Source: Monoplex corrugatus
Taxonomy: Eukaryota > Mollusca > Gastropoda > Littorinimorpha > Ranellidae
Assembly (NCBI GenBank): GCA_030674185.1
Contig: JAPXFY010000021.1
Location: 74,400,669-74,464,668 of the forward strand
Direction of reading: 5' to 3'
DNA length: 64,000 nucleotides
Part shown: positions 1 through 13,400 of the stretch, in pieces
Numbering within the stretch: position 1 is the first letter of the stretch
How the letters are laid out: each line of letters opens with the position of its first letter
Translations under genes and position numbers: made by a program
Notes under the pieces: model-generated
Database searches by the model: none
Told to the model about the DNA's origin: nothing
The model's input: the letters and a program-made list of their open reading frames with translations, nothing else

Positions 1-484
1 TCCTCAATAAAATGGACACTTCTAAAACTTGATAAAAGCTATATCATCCAGACACTTCTACGACCTGACAAAACTTACTATATCCTTCCAAGACGACACA
101 AAGCTTTGGTCACTGTATCCTTCCAAGACGACACAAAGCTTTGGTCTTTTTTAAAGACCCGTAAACCTTGGACACCATGCACCTTCAGTCAGGATCTATT
201 ATAAAAGCCCACGAAATAGCCAGCAGCACACGAGATGTAGATGAAGAGACTGCCCACAGCATCCAGCCTGCACTCAAAAGCCATGGCTGGCAGTGTCTGT
301 TGCTAACACAAATCTTTACGTGTGTGTGGAAGGGATCCCCCCCCCCCCTTGAAGTGTCCATTTGTTCCACAAAGTCACGTGACGTCAGTCTCCCTAACTG
401 CTGCGGCTGTGACTTTTCTCCGCCTCTTCACTGAACAATTCTTCATTGCTCAAGTGTGGGACCTGTTCCACGCTGTGAAACATG
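1..484. other. No gene seen; small direct duplication
   Basis: A segment ending cacaaagctttggt is duplicated in tandem at about 77-145. There is also a C9 run at 341-349. Short open frames here show no family resemblance. Confidence 0.4.
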
Positions 485-1963
485 CTGCACACACACATAG
501 TGACCATAAGTGACTGTGGTGTTATTTTATCTAAACTTACCTACATGTACACACACACACACACACACATAGTGACCATAAGTGACTGTGGTGTTATGTT
601 ATCTAAACTTACCTACATATACACACACACAACATAGTGACCATAAGTGACTGTGGTGTTATGTTATCTAAACCACCTACATGTACACACACACACATAG
701 TGACCATAAGTGACTGTGGTGTTATGCTATCTAAACTCCCTACGTGTACATACACACACATATATATACACACACACACTACACTGGTGACCAACACAGT
801 GACTGATATTACCAAAACTCATGTACACACACACACACACACTGGTGACCATAAGTGACTGATATTACCAAAACTCATGTACACACACACACACTGGTGA
901 CCATAAGTGACTGATATTACCAAAACTCATGTACACACACACACACTGGTGACCATAAGTGACTGATATTACCAAAACTCATGTACACACACACACACAC
1001 TGGTGACCAAAGTGACTGATATTACCAAAACTCATGTACACACACACACACACTGGTGACCACAAGTGACTGATATTACCAAAACTCATGTACACACACA
1101 CACACACTGGTGACCACAAGTGACTGATATTACCAAAACTCATGTACACACACACACACACTGGTGACCAAAGTGACTGATATTACCAAAACTCATGTAC
1201 ACACACACACACTGGTGACCACAAGTGACTGATATTACCAAAACTCATGTACACGCATACACACACACTGGTGACCACAAGTGACTGATATTACCAAAAC
1301 TCATGTACACACACACACACTGGTGATCACAAGTGACTGATATTACCAAAACTCATGTACACACACACACACACACACACTGGTGACCACAAGTGACTGA
1401 TATTACCAAAACTCATGTACACACACACACACACACACACTGGTGACCATAAGTGACTGATATTACCAAAACTCATGTACACACACACACACCTGGTGAC
1501 CATAAGTGACTGATATTACCAAAACTCATGTACACACCACAACACACACACACACACACTGGTGACCATAAGTGACTGATATTACCAAAACTCATGTACA
1601 CACACACACACACTGGTGACCATAAGTGACTGATATTACCAAAACTCATGTACACACACACACACTGGTGACCATAAGTGAGTGATATTACCAAAACTCA
1701 TGTACACACACACACACACACACACACACTGGTGACCACAAGTGACTGATATTACCAAAACTCATGTACACACACACACACACTGGTGACCATAAGTGAC
1801 TGATATTACCAAAACTCATGTACACACACACACACACACTGGTGACCACAAGTGAGTGATATTACCAAAACTCATGTACACACACACACACACACTGGTG
1901 ACCATAAGTGACTGATATTACCAAAACTCGTGCACGCACACATACACACTGGTGACCATAAGT
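485..1963. repeat. Minisatellite with embedded (CA)n, two unit types
   Basis: About four units of roughly 65-70 bp (490-780, with gtggtgttatgttatctaaa) pass into about twenty units of 54-65 bp (790-1963, with gactgatattaccaaaactc). Each unit ends in a CA run of variable length, so it is a minisatellite and a microsatellite at once. The two unit types share tgaccataagtgactg. Translations in any frame are repeat artefacts. Confidence 0.95.
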
Positions 1964-2806
1964 TAGCAATGCCGCATGAAAAATTGAAATTGAGTTTTGA
2001 GTTAAAAGATTTATATTGTTTTGAGGATACTGTTCTGAGTAAAAAGCAGTTTAATTTTTTCAAATCGGACCAATACTTGTTCACGAGATATTCCAATTTA
2101 AAGCGTCAAAAATTTCTTAAATTTTGATAGCATGCTTTAGAGGGACAAAGAAGAAGCGTGGGACCAGCTGTCACAGAACAAACCCATCAAATGGCATGGT
2201 ATGCTGATTTTGCTGGAAATGACATTCATTTTGTAATTGTGACAGACAGACATGATCAAATGTCATGAAATTAGATAGTTGATGTATTTATGTATGCCGA
2301 ATTGAATGAAACCATTATCATAACTCTGTATCGAGCCATTTTTGTCTTATTACAGGGAACATGTATTTGGCATGTTTTATCAGCTTTTCATTAATAATTG
2401 CCCATATTGTATTAATAAGTTAAAATAACAGACAAAAATGAAGCTAGAAACAAAACAAGGATATATAATCATTTCATGAAATAGATGTAAAATCATTTTG
2501 CTCATCTTTCAAGTGTCTTAATACTGCAAATTAAACAAAAAAGTCATGACTCACTACTTCGGGAATCTTATGAATAATATCTAATATTTCATCAGTTTCT
2601 GTACATATAAAAGGAAATCTGAGAATCAATGACTTCTGAAATCACTTCAATTATTGAAATATTAAAATTACTGCATGCTTTTATGCTGCAGTCTATCCAA
2701 AAATATCATCCGATCAAAATTATACTAAAAACTAAACACACACAAGCACACACACATACATACACACAGAGGAAAACATCACAGACAAGATTTTTGTACA
2801 TTACAT
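1964..2806 (+). mobile_element. Left end of a TIR DNA transposon (truncated relative of 25004-27798)
   Basis: This begins TAGCAATGCCGCATGAA, the terminal inverted repeat of the element at 25004, and stays alignable with 25004-25850 for about 840 bp. The similarity stops near 2806. No matching right end is found before the next array. It starts exactly inside a unit of the preceding minisatellite. It has no coding capacity. Confidence 0.8.
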
Positions 2807-3342
2807 TTGGGTCAGAAATTTCCAAAGGAAAGAAAAATCAGTCAACAAAGCTTTCTTCCCATGTTGAAGTAGCAGTTTACTGTTCACGCAGTTCACTTAT
2901 GACAATGTCACATCTTATGACGTTCACGATGTGTGAAATATTCTTCACTCTCTGCACAGAGTCAGATGACTGGCCACTGGCATGCTTGAAGATCTGATCA
3001 GAAATTCTGCTGATGGACTTCCTCTAAAGGATTTCTGTGCTGAGAAAGCTGCCACCAAATGGACTACTTTTTCTCACTGGCCAATGAAGCTCCAATACAC
3101 CGATAAGGTCAGACAGCCTAGACCCAATTTATAAAGATGAAGACGTAAACTGAACAGGTTGTGCCCGAGACCAAGACTTGACTTGTTTAGTTTGGTCATT
3201 TTTCCTTTCTCATCACAAATTATCTCGTGGCTTGTTTAGTTTTTTCTTTTTCTTTTTTTAATTTTCATCAAAATTCTCTTTGGTTTTCTATTACACTATA
3301 CTTATACTTCTACGTTCACTGGAAAATAAAATGTGCAGTTAT
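2807..3342. other. Unassigned sequence
   Basis: No gene, RNA or recognisable repeat family is seen. The open frame ending at 2997 begins inside the transposon fragment and shows no known domain. Confidence 0.4.
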
Positions 3343-6300
3343 CCATTGCTGTCCTCATTTTTCCCCTGTAAAAATCAATCCACTGTCTTCATTTTCCCCT
3401 GTAAAAATCAATCCACTGTCTTCATTTTACCCTGTAAAAATCAATCCACTGTCTTCATTTTACCCTGTAAAAATCAATCCACTGTCTTCAGTTTTACCCT
3501 GTAAAAATCAATCTACTGTCTTCATTTTCCCCTGTAAAAATCAATCCACTGTCTTCAGTTTTACCCTGTAAAAATCAATCCACTGTCTTCAGTTTTACCC
3601 TGTAAAAATCAATCTACTGTCTTCATTTTCCCCTGTAAAAATCAATCCACTGTCTTCAGTTTTACCCTGTAAAAATCAATCTACTGTCTTCATTTTACCC
3701 TGTAAAAATCAATCCACTGTCTTCAGTTTTTCCCTGTAAAAATCAATTCACTGTCTTCATTTTACCCTGTAAAAATCAATCACTGTCTTCATTACCCTGT
3801 AAAAATCAATCCACTGTCTTCATTTTCCCCTGTAAAAATCAATCCACTGTCTTCAGTTTTACCTGTAAAAATCAATCTACTGTCTTCATTTTTACCTTGT
3901 AAAAATCAATCACTGTCTTCAGTTTTCCCCTGTAAAAATCAATCACTGTCTTCAGTTTTACCCTGTAAAAATCAATCCACTGTCTCAGTTTACCCTGTAA
4001 AAATCAATCCACTGTCTTCAGTTTTACCCTGTAAAAATCAATCACTGTCTTCATTTTACCCTGTAAAAATCAATCTACTGTCTTCAGTTTTACCCTGTAA
4101 AAATCAATCCACTGTCTTCATTTTACCCTGTAAAAATCAATCTACTGTCTTCAGTTTTACCCTGTAAAAATCAATCACTGTCTTCATTTTACCCTGTAAA
4201 AATCAATCCACTGTCTTCAGTTTTACCCTGTAAAAATCAATCCACTGTCTTCAGTTTTACCCTGTAAAAATCAATTTCTGTCTTCATTTTACCTGTAAAA
4301 ATCAATCACTGTCTTCAGTTTTACCCTGTAAAAATCAATCACTGTCTTCAGTTTTACCCTGTAAAAATCAATCCTACTGTCTTCAGTTTTACCCTGTAAA
4401 AATCAATCTACTGTCTTCAGTTTTTACCCTGTAAAAATCAATCTACTGTCTTCAGTTTTACCCTGTAAAAATTAATCCACTGTCTTCATTTACCCTGTAA
4501 AAATCAATCCACTTCCGTACTTATTCATTCTGTCATTAGTCCTGTAAATCATACTGTCTCATTTTACCTGTAAAAATCAATCCACTGTCTTCATTTTCCC
4601 TGTAAAAATCAATCCTGTCTTCAGTTTTACCCTGTAAAAATCAATCACGTCTTTTACCCTGTAAAAATCAATCCACTGTCTTAGTTTTCCCTGTAAAAAT
4701 CATCGTCTATTTCCCAAAAATCAATCCACTGTCTTCAGTTTCCTGTAAAAATCAACGTTCAGTTTTACCCTGTAAAATAACTTCTTCATTTTCCCTGTAA
4801 AATAACTTTTCATTTACCTTAAAACATTCTTCCTGTATTACTTTCATTTCCTGTAAATACTTATCATTCCTGTAATTTCTGTAATTTCCCTGTATCATTA
4901 CCTCATTCCTGTCTTTTTACCCTGTAAAATCACTGTCTCATTACCCTGTAAAATCATCTGTCTTCATTTACCCTGTAAAAATCATCTAGTTTTACCCTGT
5001 AAAAATCAATCTGTCTTCATTTCCCTGTAAAATCAATCTTCTTTCCTTAATACCTAATCAGTTTTACCTGTAAAAATTAATCCCTGTCTTCATTTCCTGT
5101 AAAATCAATCTGTCTCAGTTTTACCCTGTAAAAATCAATCTTGTCTTCAGTTTTACCCTGTAAAAATCTACTGTCTTCAGTTTTACCCTGTAAAAATCAA
5201 TCCACTGTCTTCAGTTTACCCTGTAAAAATCAATCTACTGTCTTCAGTTTACCCTGTAAAAATCAATCTACTGTCTTCAGTTTTACCCTGTAAAAATCAA
5301 TCTACTGTCTTCAGTTTTACCCTGTAAAAATCAATTGCTGTCTTCAGTTTTACCCTGTAAAAATCAATCCACTGTCTTCAGTTTTACCCTGTAAAAATCA
5401 ATTTGCTGTCTTCAGTTTTACCCTGTAAAAATCAATTTGCTGTCTTCAGTTTTACCCTGTAAAAATCAATTTGCTGTCTTCAGTTTTACCCTGTAAAAAT
5501 CAATCTCACTGTCTTCAGTTTTACCCTGTAAAAATCAATCCACTGTCTTCATTTTCCCCTGTAAAAATCAATCTACTGTCTTCATTTTACCCTGTAAAAA
5601 TCAATCCGCGTCTTCAGTTTTACCCTGTAAAAATCAATCCACTGTCTTCAGTTTTACCCTGTAAAAATCAATCTACTGTCTTCATTTTCCCCCTGTAAAA
5701 ATCAATCCGTTGTCCTCATTTTCCCCTGTAAAAATCAATTTGCTGTCTTCAGTTTTCCCCTGTAAAAATCAATTTGCTGTCTTCAGTTTTCCCCTGTAAA
5801 AATCAATCCGCTGTCCTCATTTTCCCCCTGTAAAAATCAATTTGCTGTCTTCAGTTTTCCCCTGTAAAAATCAATCCGCTGTCCTCATTTTCCCCCTGTA
5901 AAAATCAATTTGCTGTCTTCAGTTTTCCCCTGTAAAAATCAATCCGCTGTCCTCATTTTCCCCTGTAAAAATCAATTTGCTGTCCTCATTTTCCCCTGTA
6001 AAAACCAATTTGCTGTCCTCATTTTCCCCCTGTAAAAATCAATCCGCTGTCCTCATTTTCCCCCTGTAAAAATCAATCCGCTGTCCTCATTTTCCCCCTG
6101 TAAAAATCAATTTGCTGTCTTCAGTTTTCCCCTGTAAAAATCAATCCGCTGTCCTCATTTTCCCCCTGTAAAAATCAATCCGCTGTCCTCATTTTCCCCC
6201 TGTAAAAATCAATCCGCTGTCCTCATTTTCCCCCTGTAAAAATCAATCCGCTGTCCTCATTTTCCCCCTGTAAAAATCAATCCGCTGTCCTCATTTTCCC

Positions 6301-6525
6301 CCTGTAAAAACCAATTTGCTGTCCTCATTTTTCCCTGATGTCCTCATTTTTTATCTATAAAAATCAATCTGCTGTCCTCGTTTTCCCCCTATAAATATCA
6401 ATTTGCTGTCCTCGTTTTCCCCCTATAAAAATCAATCTGCTGTCCTCGTTTTCCCCCTATAAATATCAATTTGCTGTCCTCATTTCCCCCCTATAAAAAT
6501 CAGTCCGCTGTCCTCATTTTCCATC
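3343..6525. repeat. 34-bp minisatellite, about 90 units
   Basis: The unit centres on ctgtaaaaatcaatccactg. Sub-blocks differ: ttaccctg units with cttcag dominate to about 5680, then cccctg units with ccgctgtcctc dominate to about 6340, then tataaaaatcaat units with cctcg close the array. Between about 4510 and 5110 the units are badly broken by small deletions. Units with 34-bp spacing and no unique spacers rule out a CRISPR array. Confidence 0.96.
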
Positions 6526-7228
6526 TATACAAGTAAAATCTCATAGCAGCACTTTGCTGTTATGTGGCTTGACTTGCATTTTCACAGATAACTGGCCAGT
6601 AAACATTTTCAATTAACAGCAAAACGTGACTTTCAGGGCTAGGGAGGCCATTTTCTTTTTTCCCCCAGCGATCATACTGAAATATTTTTTGCGTACTACC
6701 ACACACACACACACACACAAAAAAACCCATACAAAATAGGCAAAAATTGAACGGCTACACAGGTTGCGTTTTAAAGCGTGCAGTCCATGTGTACATGACT
6801 ACAGCATTATTCCATGTATAAATGGCTACAGTTTTACTTCTGACAATCATATTCCGCAAAAGCAGTTAAAACCAATTAAAAATTCATGAACTTGTATCAG
6901 CAGCCAAGCACCATCACAACACAAACAGATGCGTGAAGTGTCCGCATCCTGGTGCCGCCAAAACTCCATTCAGTTAAAGCGCACACAAAAACCCACAGCA
7001 ACATAGGACTTGTCCCCCCAAAATTCAAAGTTAAACAAGTACAGCACCAAATTCCACCGATAAATCCGATGTAACCAGGGAGAAAACAGTGAAGTGATGG
7101 TGGCATAGGACAGACAGACCTGATCCACTAGTAGTAGCTATGTTCTGTTGTATTCAAAGAAAAGTCTACAGAAAAACAATCAGACAAGACAACAACAGAC
7201 TATTTCAATGGCCACTGTTACATTTTCA
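6526..7228. other. Unassigned sequence 3' of ccnb3 exon 9
   Basis: A short CA tract lies at 6700-6718. I looked here on the minus strand for the missing ccnb3 tail exon and did not find a VFFEVA-like reading. The minus-strand open frame at 6897-7106 shows no family. Confidence 0.4.
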
Positions 7229-7390
7229 GTTTCACACAGTGGCATATATCAACAAACCGAGAGGTGTACTTACTGGTGTTTGTATTTATCCCGGATGGTG
7301 GTGAGGTTGGTTTCACACAGTGGCATATATCAACAAACCGAGAGGTGTACTTACTGGTGTTTGTATTTATCCCGGGTGGTGGTGAGGTTG
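7229..7390. repeat. 81-bp tandem duplication spanning a ccnb3 splice donor
   Basis: Two nearly identical 81-bp copies start at 7229 and 7310. Each copy contains the last 36 nt or so of ccnb3 exon 9, the donor (acca|gtaagt on the gene strand) and about 45 nt of intron. The proximal copy is the exon used in the model. Reading past the proximal donor meets TAA at once. Confidence 0.92.
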
Positions 7391-7484
7391 GTGTATCGCT
7401 CAGAAGAAAACGCGTTGTTCATATCCAAGATGAGAGGTTTCAAATTGGTCAGCGTGTATCTGTGTAGTACTCCAGGGTGGGAGT
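7355..7484 (-). CDS. ccnb3: ccnb3 exon 9 with an apparent one-base frame break
   Basis: The acceptor is tttgcag|ACT and the donor CACCA|gtaagt. Read in the frame set by exon 8, it starts TPTLEYYTDTR and then meets TGA. One base lower in frame, the sequence continues YTLTNLKPLILDMNNAFSSE, then RYTNLTTTRDKYKH. Together these match the family pattern TPTLxYYxxYT...KYxH, so one base is missing near 7456. With it restored to the count, the exon would be 131 nt and end in phase 2. The last 36 nt or so plus the donor are tandemly duplicated just downstream on the gene strand. A final exon for the VFFEVA-type tail was searched for by eye down to position 1 and not found. Confidence 0.82.
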
Positions 7485-10400
7485 CTGCAAACAAAGTATG
7501 TTTTGGGAACTCTTCACATCTTTTAAGTTACCTGGGCTATAACTGCATTGTTAATTCTATTACTTGGGCTATAACAACACTTAATTCTATCATTTGGGCT
7601 ATATGTATAATTGCACTGTTAATTCTATTACTTGGGCTATAACAACACTTAATTCTATCATTTGGGCTATATGTATAATTGCACTGTTAATTCTATACTT
7701 GGGCTATAACAACACTGTTACTTTTATCACTTGGGCTATGACAACACTTAATTCGTAACAGTTAATTCTATCACCTGGGCTATAACTGCACTGTTAATTC
7801 TATCACTTGGGCTATAACAACACTTCTATCACTTGGGCTATAACACTTCTATCACTTAGGCTATAACACTGTTACTTCTATCACTTAGGCTATAACACTG
7901 TTACTTCTATCACTTAGGCTATAACACTATTACTTCTATCATTTGGGCTATAACACTTCTATCACTTGGGCTTAACAACACTGTTACTTCTATCATTTGG
8001 GCTATAACACTTCTATCACTTGGGCTTAACAACACTGTTACTTCTATCATTTGGGCTATAACACTTCTATCACTTGGGCTTAACAACACTGTTACTTCTA
8101 TCATTTGGGCTATAACACTTCTATCACTTGGGCTTAACAACACTGTTACTTCTATCATTTGGGCTATAACACTTCTATCACTTGGGCTTAACAACACTGT
8201 TACTTCTATCACTTGGGCTATAACACTTCTATCACTTGGGCTTAACAACACTGTTACTTCTATCACTTGGGCTATAACACTTCTATCACTTGGGCTTAAC
8301 AACACTGTTACTTCTATCATTTGGGCTATAACACTTCTATCACTTGGGCTATAACACTTCTATCACTTGGGCTTAACAACACTTACTTCTATCACTTGGA
8401 CTATAACACATACTTTATTCTATCACTTGGGCTATAACACTTCTATCACTTGGGCTATAACACTTCTATCACTTGGGCTATAACACTTCTATCACTTGGG
8501 CTAACAACACTTCTATCACTTGGGCTAAAACACACTGTGTTACTTCTATCACTTGGGCTATAACATTCTTCTATCACTTGGGCTATAACCACTGTTACTT
8601 CTATCACTTGGGCTATAAACACTGTTACTTCTATCACTTGGGCTATAACACTTCTATCACTTGGGCTTAATAACACTGTTACTTCTATCACTTGGGCTAT
8701 AACACTTCTATCACTTGGGCTATAACAACTGTACTTCTATCACTTGGGCTATAACAACACTGTTACTTCTATCACTTGGGCTATAACACTTCTATCACTT
8801 GGGCTATAACAACACTGTTACTTCTATCACTTGGGCTATAACAACACTTACTTCTATCACTTGGGCTATAAACACTTCTATCACTTGGGCTATAACACAC
8901 ACTTGTTACTATCTATCACTTGGGCTATAACAACACTTCTATCACTATACTGGCTATAACAACACTTCTATCACTTGGGCTATAACACTTCTATCACTTG
9001 GGCTATAACACACTTACTTCTATCACTTGGCTATAAACACTTCTATCACTTGGGCTATAACAAACTTTAAATCTATCACTGGGCTATAACAACTATGTTA
9101 CATTCTATCACTTGGGCTTATAACAACATTTTACTCTATCACCTGGGCTATAACAACATTGTTACTTCTATCACCTGGGCTATAACAACACTGTTACTTC
9201 TATCACTGGGCTATAACAACACTGTTACTTTATCACCTGGGTTATAACAACATTGTTACTTCTATCACCTGGGTTATAACAACATTGTTACTTCTATCAC
9301 CTGGGCTATAACAACATTGTTACTTCTATCAACCTGGGCTATAACAACATGTTACTTCTATCACCTGGGTATAACAACATTGTTACTTCTATCACTTGGG
9401 CTATAACAACATTGTTACTTCTATCACCTGGGCTATAACAACATTGTTACTTCTATCACCTGGGCTATAACAACACTGTTACTTCTATCACCTGGGCTAT
9501 AACAACACTGTTACTTCTATCACTTGGGCTATAACAACACTGTTACTTCTATCACTTGGGCTATAACAACACTGTTACTTCTATCACTTGGGCTATAACA
9601 ACACTGTTACTTCTATCACTTGGGCTATAACAACACTGTTACTTCTATCACTTGGGCTATAACAACACTGTTACTTCTATCACTGGGCTATAACAACACT
9701 GTTACTTCTATCACTGGGCTATAACAACACTGTTACTTCTATCACTGGGTCTATAACAACACTGTTATTATACACCTTGGGCTATAACAACACTGTTACT
9801 TCTATCACTGGGCTTAACAACACATGTTTACTTCTATCACTTGGGCTATAACAACACTGTTACTTCTATCACTTGGGCTATAACAACACTGTTACTTCTA
9901 TCACTTGGGCTATAACAACATGTTACTTCTATCACCTGGGCTATAACAACACTGTTACTTCTATCACTTGGGCTATAACAACATGTTACTTCTATCACTG
10001 GGTTATAACAACACTGTTACTTCTATCACTTGGGCTATAACAACATTGTTACTTCTATCACCTGGGTTATAACAACACTGTTACTTCTATCACCTGGGCT
10101 ATAACAACATGTTACTTCTATCACTTGGGCTATAACAACACTGTTACTTCTATCACTGGGCTATAACAACATGTTACTTCTATCACTTGGGCTATAACAA
10201 CACTGTTACTTCTATCACCTGGGCTATAACAACATGTTACTTCTATCACTTGGGCTATAACAACATGTTACTTCTATCACTGGGTTATAACAACATTGTT
10301 ACTTCTATCACTTGGGCTATAACAACACTGTTACTTCTATCACCTGGGCTATAACAACATGTTACTTCTATCACTTGGGCTATAACAACATTGTTACTTC

Positions 10401-13400
10401 TATCACTGGGCTATAACAACATTGTTACTTCTATCACTTGGGCTATAACAACATTGTTACTTCTATCACCTGGGTTATAACAACACTGTTACTTCTATCA
10501 CCTGGGCTATAACAACAATGTTACTTCTATCACTTGGGCTATAACAACACTGTTACTTCTATCACCTTGGGCTATAACAACTTGTTACTTCTATCACTTG
10601 GGCTATAACAACACTGTTATTCTATCACTGGGCTATAACAACATTGTTACTTCTATCACCTGGGCTATAACAACACTGTTACTTCTATCACTTGGGCTAT
10701 AACAACATTGTTACTTCTATCACTGGGCTATAACAACACATGTTACTTCTATCACCTGGGCTATAACAACATTGTTACTTCTATCACCTGGGCTTATAAC
10801 AACATGTTACTTCTATCACCTGGGTTAATAAAACACTGTTACTTCTATCACTTGGGCTATAAAGTTACTTCTATCACCTGGGCTTATAACAACACTGTTA
10901 CTTCTATCACTTGGGCTATAACAACACTGTTACTTCTATCACTTGGGCTATAACAACACTGTTACTTCTATCACCTTGGGCTATAACAACATGTTACTTC
11001 TATCACTTGGGCTATAACAACACTGTTACTTCTATCACTTGGGCTATAACAACAATGTTACTTCTATCACTGGGCTATAACAACACTGTTTAATTCTATC
11101 ACTTGGGCTATAACAACACTGTTACTTCTATCACTTGGGCTATAACTAGCACTGTGAATTCTATTGGTGTCAACAATGAAAGTCAAGTGAATAAGGAGTC
11201 ATTACCTGTGGATCTGAGTGGTGACACTGAGTCAGTAATGTAAGTATGTATAGACACTGGGAATATTCCTGTCTTCATTGGGTTTTGGTTACAAAATGTA
11301 TCATTTTCATGCTTCATGTTATAAATGTTGCCTGAGAACATGTTACATTGTGTGTCTTGTAAAACACCAGCAAGTGGTTCACCCCTGTGTACATGTTACA
11401 TTGTGTGTCTTGTAAAACACCAGCAAGTGGTTCACCCCTTGTACATGTTACACTGTGTCTTGTAAAACACCAGCAAGTGGTTCACCCCTGTGTACATGTT
11501 ACACTGTGTGTCTTGTAAAACACCAGCAAGTGGTTCACCCCTGTGTACATGTTACACTGTGTCTTGTAAAACACTAGCAAGTGGTTCACCCCTGTGTACA
11601 TGTTACATTGTGTGTCTTGTAAACCACCAGCAAGTGGATCACCCCTATGTACATGTTACACTGTGTGTCTTGTAAAACACCAGCAAGTGGTTCACCCCTG
11701 TGTACATGTTACACCGTGTCTTGTAAAACACCAGCAAGTGGATCACCCCTGTGTACATGTTACACTGTGTCTTGTAAAACACCAGCAAGTGGTTCACCCC
11801 TGTGTACATGTTACACCGTGTCTTGTAAACCACCAGCAAGTGGATCACCCCTGTGTACATGTTACACTGTGTCTTGTAAAACACCAGCAAGTGGATCACA
11901 TACCCATCCTTCCTCACTGCACATCTTCCTGGCAATGTACAGACAGGCGGCAGCCAGCATGCTCTCCCGATGAAAGACAAACTTGTATTCCATCAGACTC
12001 AGCTCTAGCATGAAGCGTGCCACGTACAATGTCTTCACCTCCGACTTCCCACACTGAAATACAGAAATACATTATATTTTATATTTATATTCAGACTGCA
12101 CTCTTATCAGCAACTTATTGTGCTTAACCCTTTGACCCCCGCACCCTGTCCACCAGCATCCTGTGTTGCCAGCCATGCTAGCAAAGCAAAAACTGAACCC
12201 TTTGATTCTCTCACCCTATCCACCAGCCTGCAGGAAGCTAGTGGATAGGGTGAGAGAATCAAAGGGTTCAGTTTTTGCAGTTGGTGGATAGGGTGTGGGA
12301 GTGAAAGGGTTAAACACAAATACGTGTACAAAATATATTAACCCATTTCAACCAACACCCACCTTATCATGCCTGTGGGAAAAGTCGTCTGGAAATGATA
12401 CGTATCTGACTTTGATTTCATCTCGTTAGGAGTAGGCTGGTCACGCAACGTGATAGGCATCAAAAACATCCACATATACAGTAGTATACAGTATGTCAAT
12501 CATACATATTCCATAAGTGACTCACGTTCATCACATGTCCATATGTTATGTTCACTACACATCATCCACATCAGATTTATCACATTCAGTATACACATCC
12601 ACATCAGATTTATCACATTCTATATACACATCATCCACATCAGATTTATCACATTCTATACACACATCATCCACATCAGATTTATCACATTCTATACACA
12701 CATCATCCACATCAGATTTATCACATTCAGTATACACATCATCCACACAATATCACATTCTATATACACATATCAATCATTTCACATTCTATATACACAT
12801 CATCCACATCAGATTTATCACATTCTATATACACATCATCCACATCAGATTTATCACATTCTATATACACATCATCCACATCAGATTTATCACATTCAGT
12901 ATACACACCATCCACATCAGATAATTTAATCACATTCTATATACACATCATCCACAAAATTTATCACATTCAGTATACACATCATCCACATCAGATTTAT
13001 TTCATATACACAACAGTCCTCCATTATGACACCGGAAAAATCCCCAAGATAAAAGTCAAAATCAATTTTCATTGCTGTTCCAAAGAAAACAAGGGCTACA
13101 GAATGCGAACTCTTTCGCACAATCAGCTTGATGAGTCAGATAACAAGAATCCTATTAAGAAGAATCAAAAGAGAACTAGCAGAAGAACAGTGTGGATTTG
13201 TAGAAGGGAAAGGAACTAATAATGCCATATACAACCTAAGAATTACCACAGAGACTGACAGAGGTCAATTGAGTTGAATAAGAATGTTATATTCATGCTT
13301 TGTTGATTATACCAAGGCTTTCAATCAGGTAAGACACGAAGAATTGATCAAATCAACTAGAAAGACTCAATACTGATGGAAAAGATCTACGAATAATCAG

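Noticed and set aside
3343..6525. Possible CRISPR array (regular short repeats)
   Set aside because: Units are contiguous with no unique spacers, and the host is a eukaryote. The same holds for all other arrays here.
6897..7106. The missing ccnb3 C-terminal exon on the minus strand
   Set aside because: The reading has no VFFEVA-like segment and no acceptor in the needed phase. It was left as anonymous sequence.
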